A stretch of DNA of 64,000 nucleotides from Ophiura sarsii (taxonomy: Eukaryota; Echinodermata; Ophiuroidea; Amphilepidida; Ophiuridae), in NCBI GenBank assembly GCA_035610835.1, contig CM069444.1, positions 584,551 to 648,550 of the forward strand, written 5' to 3'. The notes below the pieces were generated by a model. It was not told the origin of the DNA. It searched no databases and saw nothing but the letters and a program-made list of their open reading frames with translations. Of this stretch, positions 22,541 to 31,551 are shown piece by piece (positions within the stretch are counted from its first letter, which is position 1; every line of letters starts with the position of its first letter). The translations under genes were made by a program, and so were the position numbers.

Positions 22541-23620
22541 GTGACATGCGATGTGCAGAAGAGATATACCTGTTGCTTCCTTAATGCCATCAGTCCAGCG
22601 GAGTTGTGGTCTGCCACGTTTACGATTTCCTTCGACAGCTCCTTAAGTAATCACATTTTCTAGGTTGTCACCTTTTCGTCTAGCAATGAGTCCAGCGAAT
22701 TGCAGTTTGGTGGAGAAAAATCCCCGGTTCTTCTTTACCAGGTTTCTCAGATTGCCTAATTGATTTCTTGTGCCTCGCCCTTTCCTGAAACCAGCCTGTT
22801 CTGGTGGTTAGTCATTCTCCAGATGTTGTCGGATCCTTTCTGCAATGATATGGAGTAGAACCTTGCTAGTATGGGAAATTAAGGCTATCGTGCGATTGGT
22901 GTCCCCTTTCTTTGGAAGAGGGAGGAAGACTGCTTTCTTCCAGTATGTTGGTCACTCTGTTGTTTTCCAAATATTGATGCGTAGTCTGTGGATTATACCA
23001 ATGCCCTTCTTATCACTTTCCTTTAGGAGTTGTGCAGGAATATTATCAGTTCCAGGCGATTTACCATTCTTTAATTTCTTCATAGCTTGGACCACTTCAA
23101 TTTTCAGAATATCAGGCTCATACATGTCATTGTGATGTGTGTTATACTTAACTTGAATACCTTCTTGGGATGCATATAACGTTTGGCTGTACTGTTCCCA
23201 CCTGCCTTTTATTTTGTAATCTTCCGTAATAATTTTACCATCAGCATCCTTCAATAAATTGAGCCTGGGAACCGGTTTCTTTGTCAGGAGTTTGATATTT
23301 TTGTACACCGTCGTCCTTGATGTTGTTGGCCGTAGAGCATTTGGGTGATGAAAGTCGTTTTGTTCACTGATTTGAGTCATATCAATTCTGGCTGGCTTAC
23401 TTTGGCGTTTTATTCTTCTTAGTTTGAGCCTCATGCCGGATACAATAAGTTGATGATCAGATCCGTAATCCGCCCCTGGATAGGTCTTCGCGTACATACA
23501 GCTTGATTCCCATCGTTTCTTCACAAGAATGTAATCAACATGATCAATCTGATTTCTGATTTCTGATTAGGTGATGACCACGTTTATAGTCTCCTTAGGG
23601 CTGCTTGAAGAGGGTGTTCA
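22540..23620 (-). pseudogene. RTE-like LINE (endonuclease plus reverse transcriptase), internally deleted
   Basis: Minus-strand order: endonuclease C-terminus (VKKRWESSCMYAKTYPGAD, then GSDHQLIVSGMRLKLRR); linker and RT N-terminus (MKKLKNGKSPGTDNIPAQLL); then, in other frames, WKKAVFLPLPKKG-type and QAGFRKGRGTR-type segments; then a jump to a C-terminal RGRPQLRWTDGIKEAT-type tail. The reverse-transcriptase palm is missing, so the copy is dead. The same deletion occurs at 58640-59640, so it pre-dates the split between the two arms. A further C-terminal scrap lies at 27588-27690. Confidence 0.75.
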
Positions 23621-23699
23621 CGTTCAGATATGTTGCTAGTGGACAATAATAGGAAGAATTGTGTTTCTTGAAGCATCTCAGACAACAACAGCTCTGAAA

Positions 23700-23890
23700 G
23701 GCCATCTAAAAAGAACAACCATTAGCAGTCATCAAAAGATGGGAAAACCCGGCACACGTCCACTTCTAGAAACTCACCAAAGTCTATGAAAAACCAAACG
23801 AGAGAAGAGACGGACCTCGCAAAGATTTCTGTCACAAGAAACATCACCGGTAGATTTAGCTACTACAAAATGACTCCAAAGAGATAAAAT
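23700..23890 (+). pseudogene. Small basic open frame, copy 1 (broken upstream)
   Basis: The frame ending at a TAA near 23885 reads DGKTRHTSTSRNSPKS ... LAKISVTRNITGRF, then YYKMTPKR. It matches the 82-codon open frame at 58312-58560 (minus), with mostly conservative differences near the C-terminus. Upstream, a one-base loss and a TAG break the frame. It is lysine/arginine-rich, has no match to a core histone that I can see, and is followed by a histone-like stem-loop. Function unknown. Confidence 0.35.
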
Positions 23891-23926
23891 AACCATGAAA
23901 CAAGTACTGCAAAGTAAACTTCACAA

Positions 23927-24076
23927 GGCTCCTCTTTCAGAACCACCACAAAAAGGTGATAGTAAACGAGTCCACTTAGTGTATAACACACAAACACACA
24001 CAAATATTGTTCCCAAACCATAATATTACATCAATGATGTAGGTGATGTCAAGATCCAAAAGCTCTTTTCAGAGCC
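23927..24076 (+). promoter_or_regulatory. Two histone-type 3' stem-loops
   Basis: The first, at about 23927-23944, is degenerate (GGCTCCTCTTTCAGAACC then ACCACA). The second, 24061-24076, is AGCTCTTTTCAGAGCC followed by ACCA, one base from the canonical histone 3'-end stem-loop. Both are kept in contig 3 in reverse complement (about 58258-58273 and 58125-58140). The first lies roughly 40 bases past the stop of the small basic open frame, a histone-like distance. No histone gene is visible. Confidence 0.55.
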
Positions 24077-24543
24077 ACCAAGAGCCTAAAGTGAACAGGA
24101 CACAACCTTGATCTTTCATTTGAGAATGAAAGAAGGTTCCATCCTATTTGACCCAATCTCTCTTTTATAATAATACTGTAACGAGGAGTGATATCGGAAT
24201 CCATATTAATTAACCAGTCCCAATTTTATATCAATTTCTATGTCCTTTTTGGACCATATTTCCTGAACCCATTTTAATACTATGGCGTCAAATTGACTAA
24301 GGTTGGCTTCAACTACGCACAAAACCTTAAAAAAGGATGGAAAAGATGAGCATATAAACTTGCCACGATAGCGCTAGTGTGTGGGTTCCTAAATAGAGCA
24401 CCATTATGTTAAAGTGCATCACCTGAGGGAGGCTTCTTCTTAGAACTCCTTGATTTCCAATGTTATTATTCTCTTGCACTGTTTGAACAGAGAAACAAGA
24501 CCACCGATCACGTGTCAATAATGAGGCATGCTGGAAATAAATA

Positions 24544-25175
24544 AGGGGGGACTCAATGAAGTTTTTGACTTGATTTTTTGAATTTTGTGAGTGCTTTAAT
24601 CATTGAACTATTAATCAAATGCATAAAAAGGATACCTTTTTGAGAAAAAAATGGTTCAGAGAATCCAAATTTTGCGTCGATTTTGACCAAAAATGGGGGG
24701 TTTTTTGTTTGTTTTTTTTGAGAAAATCACAAATAAATCACTTTTTGACCCCAAAAATTCAACAAATCTAACACAAATAATTGTGGGTAAAAAAATCCCA
24801 AAATTTCTAGATTATAATATTGTTTGTTTTTTTAAACCTTATCTAATATTTTTTGAAATTTTGCAGAAAAAAACGCCACTTTTTTTGTCAATAATTTCAA
24901 AAAATATTTAAATTAGGTGTCTTTAAATTATAATCTAGCAATTTGGGAGTTTTTTTATTCAAAATTATTTTGTTAGCTTTTGTTGAACTTTTAGGGGTAA
25001 AAAAAAAAAATTGTTTGTGAGTTTCGAAGAAAATTAACATATTTGGATTTTAAAAATTTGGATTCTCTGAACTATCACCTTTCCAAAGATGTAAACTTTT
25101 ATGTACATTTGAGTCATAATTCAATAATTACAGCACTCACAAAATTCGAAAAGTGACTTCCTTAAAGTCCCCCTT
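24544..25175. mobile_element. AT-rich foldback MITE, about 630 bp
   Basis: The ends are inverted copies: GGGGGACTCAATGAAG at the left and CTTCCTTAAAGTCCCCC at the right. The arms of roughly 130 bp share TTTTGTGAGTGCTTTAAT-type and AGAGAATCCAAATTTT-type words, and the core is A/T-rich with many homopolymers. In contig 3 the equivalent element (52713-57790) is split by a 4.5-kb insertion. No transposase. Confidence 0.7.
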
Positions 25176-25189
25176 AAGGGGTACACCAT

Positions 25190-26000
25190 TTGTATTCAGA
25201 GGTGGATAAACTCATGAGAAAGAGAATGTCAATTTTATGTATCCACGGATGTAAAATATGACAGATATTGTAGGTATTTGATTAGTTTATGGGTTATGAC
25301 TATAAATAAAGCAATGTGGTCTTGAAACCATTGATAGGGACCTAAGACCGAAATAAAGTACTTGTTAAGGATCTGTTTTGAATGGCCACATCTTTTGCAA
25401 TGATACCCACCTTCACAATACTTATATTATTGGATGATCATAATGTGGGATATCAGATATTAATGTCAACAAAACTTTGCTGCGCGCACGCAAGCCTAAT
25501 CAATGGACTTTATACTTATCTAAAGAGTTAGTAAATATTCATTACTGAAATCTACGCCTTCTGGTAGTCATTCGTAGTATCCTTGCTACACACAACAACC
25601 TTAAATCATGTGGACTTTACACTTATCTAAAGTGACAATATTCATCGCTGAGTCGTAGTATCCTTTTATACGCGGATTCTTCACAAAACAGCAGGTAAGT
25701 GCAACATTTTCTAATACACAATTAAATTAAGTGTTATAAATGCTACATACATAAGTCTAAATCAATGGACTTTACACGTATCTAAAGTGTAAATAGTCAT
25801 TGCTGAAATCTACGCCTTCTGGTTGTTGGTCATAGTATCTTTTATACGCAGATTCTTCCCAAAACAGCAAGTAAGTGCAACATTTTCTAATTAAATACAT
25901 AATTAAGATACGGTATGTTAATCCTAAAGAAGTACTAGCAATTTTGTGTATCTCTTCATATAAAATAATCCCCCCCCCCCCAACTTCTAATTACAGGACC
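25190..26000. repeat. Arm B sequence with threefold imperfect repeat
   Basis: The phrase GGACTTTA-AC-TATCTAAAG followed by ATTCATTGCTGAAATCTACG-type sequence occurs near 25504, 25610 and 25763. Two of the copies continue into TTATACGC-GATTCTTC-CAAAACAGCA. The reverse-complement counterpart is at about 52000-52400. No coding sequence seen. Confidence 0.55.
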
Positions 26001-26365
26001 ATGGATACACCGTGGTAGGGTGGGGGGGGGGGGGGGGGGGGGTTCTCACATTGATATGGTATACGTATAATGTGCCTGCCTTTTGGGGTGTTTAAAAAAA
26101 AATTGGTATAGCGATGGGTGGTTTTCAGCATCGACCAAAGCGCCCAATTGGCATAAATTGGGTGTATTTTGAGGCATTTTGTTGTAAAAAGTGCCCAATT
26201 TGTGCAAAATTGGGTGCTTTTCTTACCAAATTGGTATATTGATGGGTTGGAAATTGGCCAAACAATAAATATAGAAAAAGTCACATTTTCAAAGTCCGGC
26301 AGGCACATCCACGTACGATTTTGGCGAAAGTACCCCCTCCGGGGGGATACACTATAATATGCCCA
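26001..26365. repeat. Foldback repeat with long G run
   Basis: The left edge holds a G run of about 20 or more (around 26020-26042). The two ends share GTGCCTGCC / GGCAGGCAC in inverted orientation, and the middle contains palindromic CCCAATTTGTGCAAAATTGGG. The copy at 51540-51900 has the complementary C run. No gene. Confidence 0.55.
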
Positions 26366-26589
26366 CACAGCCAAGCATTGCTTGCCCTATAACAGCACTG
26401 AGAACTACAAAATAATATGAATATAATCAATGAGTGGGGTTGGTTAAATATTGCTTTACAAAAAATGCAGAGTAATATTAGCTGTTTATTTTATCATAAC
26501 AATAAGATTTTTCAGTCCAACAACTTTGACCATGTACATGTAGTCGCAACCTGAATGATAGCACGGTATTTATTTTTTTGCCCTTGATG

Positions 26590-26860
26590 TTGAGAAATGC
26601 CTTGTTGACCTCGAACCCTTTCTCATCTCAGTGAGTCAGGATCTAATACATTCCCAATCAACTCATGTCCAGTTGATTCAGAGAAGGGTTGTTGACCCGG
26701 ATGTAGTTAGCCTAATTTTATAACCCATTCTCAAAGTATCACCTAGTCAGGATTACTTAAACTTACCCTATCAACTCATGTCCAGTTTATACAGAGATGG
26801 CTCGTTGACAACGGATGTAGATATATAGCCTCCTTATAAAGGGTTAAAAAGGTAAGCCTC
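26590..26860. repeat. Doubled 120-bp repeat (CAACTCATGTCCAGTT family)
   Basis: Two units contain CAACTCATGTCCAGTTGAT-type and GTTGAC--GGATGTAG-TAGCC-type words. Related units are at 48720-48900 and 51070-51300. Non-coding dispersed repeat. Confidence 0.5.
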
Positions 26861-26861
26861 C

Positions 26862-27487
26862 CCCCCCCCCCCCCCCTGAAAGCTGATCACGTTTGTTTGC
26901 ATAACTCTACACATAGCCTAATTATACGTTTTGAGATATTGAAACATTTATGAAATGGGATACGCTTCGCTACCCAGAGAAAGTTTTCCGTATTCAATAT
27001 CATGTTCACCTTCCTAAAACATTAACATTTACCCAAAATGAAGTTTTCAGAAAAAGGGGCACTTTTCAAAATCGTATGCAGAAAATAACAAAAATGTCTC
27101 CAGTGCTTTTTAAGATTAAATTCAATTGCCTTTATTGTTAATTAATTTTTTTAAAAAATGAAATAAAATCCTTTTTTTTCCCCTTCATTGCATCACTAGC
27201 CAATGATGTCCACCATTCAGGTCAATAACTTCCCTGTATCATTGGAAAGTACCACTTTTTGGAAAACATCATTGTGGGGGAAATGTGACTGTTTTGGGAA
27301 AAGTAAAAATGGTATCGAAAAAGGAAACATTTGTGCGGATAGCCAAACGTTTTCCTATTTCGTAAGTGTTTCAATCTCTCAAAACGCTCAAGTTTGTGTG
27401 GAGCTATGCAAACAAACTCGTATAGGATTTTGAAAATGCCACTTTTTCTGAAAACATCTTTTTTCGGGAAATGTGACTATTTTAGCA
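26862..27487. mobile_element. Foldback MITE of the 1941-2823 family, cut by the contig end
   Basis: It starts after a C run and carries the same internal motifs as 1941-2823 (GTTTGCATAACTCTACACA, ACGTTTTGAGA-ATTGAAAC, TTTTC-GATATCATGTT). The contig ends inside it at 27487. The continuation is seen in reverse complement at 50430-50280 in contig 3. Confidence 0.6.
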
Positions 27488-27587
27488 NNNNNNNNNNNNN
27501 NNNNNNNNNNNNNNNNNNNNNNNNNNNNNNNNNNNNNNNNNNNNNNNNNNNNNNNNNNNNNNNNNNNNNNNNNNNNNNNNNNNNNNN
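27488..27587. other. 100-N scaffold gap
   Basis: Exactly 100 N, the usual placeholder for a gap of unknown size. The sequences on its two sides do not continue one another: the left side is arm B, and the right side is a LINE scrap that also belongs to arm B but in the opposite orientation. Confidence 0.95.
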
Positions 27588-27700
27588 GATAACTTAAGGA
27601 GCTGTCGAAGGAAATCGTAAACGTGGCAGACCAAAACTCCGCTGAACTGATGGCATTAAGGAAGCAACAGGTATATCTCTTATCTCTGCACATCGCATGT
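27588..27700 (+). pseudogene. C-terminal scrap of the RTE-like LINE
   Basis: It matches 59521-59625 in the same orientation and 22560-22650 in reverse complement (GGAGCTGTCGAAGGAAATC, GGCAGACCAAAACTCCGCTG). Only the tail of the LINE is present, cut by the gap. Confidence 0.7.
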
Positions 27701-28370
27701 TACAAAATATTCAGATAAGGATTTTTATTACCCATTTGTTTTTCTCCACTTTTTTCTTCACTCCATTTTTCATTTTTTACTTCTTGATATATTATTATGT
27801 GATACTTTGTTTTCATTTTCAACATTGTCTACCATTCACAGTAATTTTCATTATTCGTTCCAGTGCATTTCCATTTTTTGTTAACATAGGCCCAGTCCTA
27901 CTCCCACTTTGTTTTTTCTTGTTTTCTCATTTTATTTTTTATTTGTAGTCATCAATCACCATTATTGATTTCACGCACCAATTTTTTTTATATCCCATTT
28001 GCCATTTACTTTTTAATCTCCCCTTTGTCTATGTCATCCTTTTGTTATATTATCCACTTCATCAATCAGCTGTCAAGTTTGATATCTTCCCCTATTCATC
28101 CATCTGTCACTTTGACTTCCTGCCTATTGTTCCTCTGTCTATATATATGTTGTGTTATGTTGTATTCTGTCATTTTACCTTCGATAAAGATTCTGTTAGA
28201 ATCGAAACGTCAGGTCCTCTTATATTTATTACATTTACTTACACAGGCTATTTTTGTGGATAAGCAGTTTGCATTCAGCTTTTACATTAGATTATTATAA
28301 ACGTCAGGATGAGGATGAAACAATTTCGAAAACATTTCCCATTCATATTTGCGAACGGGGTCTATAAATG
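27700..28370. other. T-rich intergenic DNA with hammerhead-like motif
   Basis: T-rich and non-coding. At 28180-28214 a short hairpin (GATTCTGTTAGAATC) followed directly by GAAACGTC resembles the 3' half of the hammerhead ribozyme core found in Penelope-like elements. The CTGATGA half is degenerate (TCGATAA), so activity is unlikely. It is possibly a relic of a Penelope-like element. Confidence 0.3.
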
Positions 28371-29690
28371 AAGCAAAATCCTTAGAAATGGGTACCGTTT
28401 TTCCACAAATCACCCTTTAGAAATGGGTATTTTTTTATTTGAATCTCCTGCCGCACATCCCCGACTAAATTCAATTCCGGGGGCCTGTCCTCCTACCTCT
28501 GTGTTGTTCTGCGCTTGTGCGGAAGAGCGCCATGCTGATCCCCTATCTTATATGTGATACTACTCTAAAAATGAAAGGTTCTCGGTCTACTGTCGGTTCC
28601 TTGTTTTTTTTTCTCATTTGCCAAACTCTTGTATTGCAATTGGCGATGATCGAGTGATTTCAGGAATTTTCGAACATTCGGTATAAAATATCGGAGTGAT
28701 GTTTGCGGTATTAAAGTAGAGCCTGGTTGACGGTATCAAGGAGTATTGTGGTATACAGGGTGAGTCAAAAAGACTGCAATAGTGAAAAGAATCCATTTTT
28801 GTTTTCAAAACCAAAAGGAATTTTAAAACTTTTTAAACGTTGCAAGAGAATGATGTACTTAATCCTAACTTTGTGTTAAAAAATGAAGTCGATCGCATTT
28901 TTCGTTTTTCTTTGGCGACCCTCTGTGCTGCACAACCAAATTTACCTGTTTGTCCACGAGCACAGTGATTTTCATTTGAAATGGCACACATTGCATTTTC
29001 ATATTTGAATATCCCGCCAACAAAATAAATGGAAAATGTCAGTTTTTTTATTAAAATTTAGAACATTATACGCTTTCACAGCATGGGTATGATTATAATT
29101 AATTATGCTAACTGACATGTAAACAAGAAAGGATGCATCAAATTCCAATAACATCACAAATGAACTCAAGTTTCAAAATTTGAATGGGAGACACGTTTTG
29201 CGATCTGATGCATATTTTGGGTATCTCGTGGACAAACGTGTGAAATGGGTGCACTGGTCAAAAGGTTCATCAAAGGCAAACGGAAAATGATATTGACTTC
29301 ATTTTTTCACACAAAGTTAGGATTAAATACATCATTCTTGCAACGTTTAAACAGTTTTAAAATTCATTTTGGTTTTGAAAACAAAATGGCTTCTTTCAAC
29401 TATTGCAGTCTTTTTGATTCACCCTGCAGTAGGCCTATAGCGTATATTTAAAGGTCGTATTTTGTTGTTCGTAAACAGATGTACACTGTGACGCACCCAT
29501 GTAAAGTGACGGACCTTGACGCACCCTCCGTAATTTTTTGACGGACCAAAGGCTGCCACTGACGTACCCTCCGTCAAAAAAAATATTGGTAAACGACGTA
29601 CCCACGACGCACCTCTCTCGGGGGTCGTATAGTGCGTCTTACAACTGATAGGTGTATTAACCTATGTATAAAATCTTAATTAGCGGCATT
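28370..29690. repeat. Long repeat, inverted partner of 40630-41110, with nested MITE
   Basis: Segments such as ACGCACTATACGACCCC, GACGGAGGGTGCGTC-type words, CGTATATTTA-AGGTCGTATT and GAATCTCCTGCCGCACATCC are shared in reverse complement with 40630-41110. The two copies flank the contig 2 arm A as an inverted pair about 11 kb apart. The extra length here comes mainly from the MITE at 28756-29426. Confidence 0.6.
28756..29426. mobile_element. Tc1/mariner-type MITE, 671 bp
   Basis: It begins CAGGGTGAGTCAAAAAGACT and ends with the near-exact reverse complement. TA precedes the left end; the right flank reads CA, apparently a mutated TA. The arms share words such as ACGTTTAAA and the ATTAGGATT/AATCCTAAC pair. 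The other copy of the host repeat, near 40850, runs straight through the site, so it is an empty site. No transposase is present. The termini are those of the element at 3138-3799. Confidence 0.75.
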
Positions 29691-29739
29691 TTAATTAAGC
29701 GAATTACATGTTCTAGCGAAATAAGCGGAATTAAAATAC

Positions 29740-30070
29740 TAGCGAAATTGTGTTGCTGTAGTCTCATGATGTAAAGACTGTGTTAGTTGTACTATAAATC
29801 TAGAGGAGGCCATTCATGACTCGACGACACAGATGTGGACTATATTGTATTCTCATTCTTATTTAGTTTATTGGTTAGGTCAAAAAGAAATCTAAATTTA
29901 GCTAGCACATTTCGTTTTGCATTACAGTAGTGTGGTCTCATGATGTATAAGACTGTTAGTTGTACCATATTTGCAGAAGTAAATCTAGAGGAGGCCATTC
30001 ACGACTCGATGACACAGATGTGGACTATATTTGATTCTTATTCTTATTTAGTTTATTGGTTAGGTCAAAA
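29740..30070. repeat. Diverged pair related to the 93-bp minisatellite
   Basis: Two units about 180 bp apart contain CATTCA-GACTCGA-GACACAGATGTGGACTATA and TAGTGTGGTCTCATGATGTA, the reverse complement of the minisatellite unit at 10885-12003. Each has an extra ATTCTTATTTAGTTTATTGG tail, which at 10840-10885 occurs only once. This looks like the state before expansion. Confidence 0.6.
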
Positions 30071-30178
30071 AACAACTCGACTTGCCCTTTAATGTAAGTG
30101 ACAACATCTGGGTCGGTCGGTTGATTTCCTGTTTTACTGCAAATGAACCTCCCAGGTTAGGTTGGTCGATCTGGCTTC

Positions 30179-30211
<33 letters not shown>

Positions 30212-30542
30212 CATTTTGTCGTTTTTGACAAGCAACACATTTTCAGTTGGTATTCATTCAAAATGTTTTCACTAATTTCTAAAAAATGGGTTGGTCAGGC
30301 CTGTAGAACAGGTTTATTGTTGTTGTTGCCTATAATAAGACTTCTCACCTTTTTCATCCCTAAATATATTTCATTTATAAAGGCTGAAGAAGATAGAATA
30401 ATGAGACGATAGAAGTATTGGTTCTGAGGGAATCAATCCTCCTAGAAACTGCTCAAAAATGATCGACCAGGGCCTGTAGTAAATTAATTAAGATTTCTCA
30501 CATTTTTTCGCCCTAATTATATTTCAATTATAAAGGCTGAAG
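30071..30542. other. Arm A counterpart, non-coding, with 29-C run
   Basis: Reverse-complement counterpart of 10310-10830. It contains a run of about 29 C (30178-30206) and a partial duplication of the exon-like segment (AAGGCTGAAGAAGATAGAATA at about 30380, again at about 30533). No gene. Confidence 0.45.
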
Positions 30543-30700
30543 AAGATAGAATAAGGAGACGATGGAAGAAAGTCAGTTACGCTGACTCTGCACCACATGA
30601 GGAAGTATCACAACTACCTGAAACACATGGACAAAACAGATGGTGTAAGAGATGACTGGATGTCAGGAACACCACTAGAGGGAGCCCTGTTAGAAAGGTT
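30543..30700 (+). pseudogene. Probable upstream exon of the two-exon gene, with nonsense codon
   Basis: The frame reads KIE-stop-GDDGRKSVTLTLHHMRK, then YHNYLKHMDKTDGVRDDWM, then SGTPLEGALLER. The copy at 10155-10303 has TCA where this one has TAA. A donor-like GGTTTGT follows LLE(R). The conserved coding-like content suggests an exon upstream of 31552, but the stop means this copy is broken unless the exon starts later. Confidence 0.45.
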
Positions 30701-31148
30701 TGTGATAATATGATTAATAAATATTATGCTACACATTGGTTCTGAGGGAATCCATTTTTGACCTCTGGCCTCTGGTGCCCTTAGACTTGGCCTTGATGCC
30801 CCGGAACTGCCCGAAGATTTGAAGTATTCTTTAGCACTGAATGGCCTTGGTGCCCCTGCAAAGGATTGCTTGTTGGCCTTAGGATGGGTGCCCCTAACAA
30901 TTTATAATTCGAGCCCTGTGTTGCATATCATTGAAAAGCTGATTTGTTCATCTTTCAAGTGACACCAAGTTTGTAGCAATTACTTATTTCACAATTACTT
31001 ATTTCAAAACTCAGCCATTTGCATGAGAATATGTGGAGAGGTCTCAATCTGAATGTGCCAAAAATCCATCATTATTTTGTTCTCAAGATTCAATAGAGCA
31101 TATCTCTACAACACAGCAAAAATGCTGTTTAAAAATTTTAGGTTTCTT

Positions 31149-31207
31149 CAAGTACCCTGCTTAAACAAATTTTCCTAATTAAAACAGTTATTTAAGCAGG
31201 GTACTTG
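31149..31207. repeat. Hairpin, contig 2 copy
   Basis: CAAGTACCCTGCTTAAACAA at 31149 pairs with the block ending at 31207. It corresponds to 9730-9784, with one stem mismatch and a different loop. Confidence 0.65.
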
Positions 31208-31551
31208 AACAAAGCGAAGGTTAAAACAGCGTTTATACAGTGTAGCTGTCAATGTAACAAACACTTCATTGAACATATGACAGAGTTGATCTTTTGAGCA
31301 CAACATAGTGGTGAATTTGGCACATTTTGAATGAGTCCTCCCCACATTTCAAACAGGTGACTAAGCACTGACACAAGTGATCGCTACGAATAAGGTATCG
31401 TTGGAAAGAAGAACACATCAGCTTTTCATCGATATGAAACACAAAATATTTGAGAAACTGGCATAACCCTGTCCTTAGAAAACCAAACAACATACCTGTT
31501 TACATTGTAAATGTTATCAAAACAAATGATGTTCATGTTTGTGTTCTATAG

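Noticed and set aside
24327..24518. 63-codon frame sharing NNIGNQGVLRRSL with 57829-58044
   Set aside because: The shared peptide reflects the general reverse-complement similarity of arm B. The frames diverge on both sides, and no domain or splice context supports a gene.
27388..27693. Open frames running through the N gaps (also 48258-48534)
   Set aside because: They exist only because N is translated as unknown residues.
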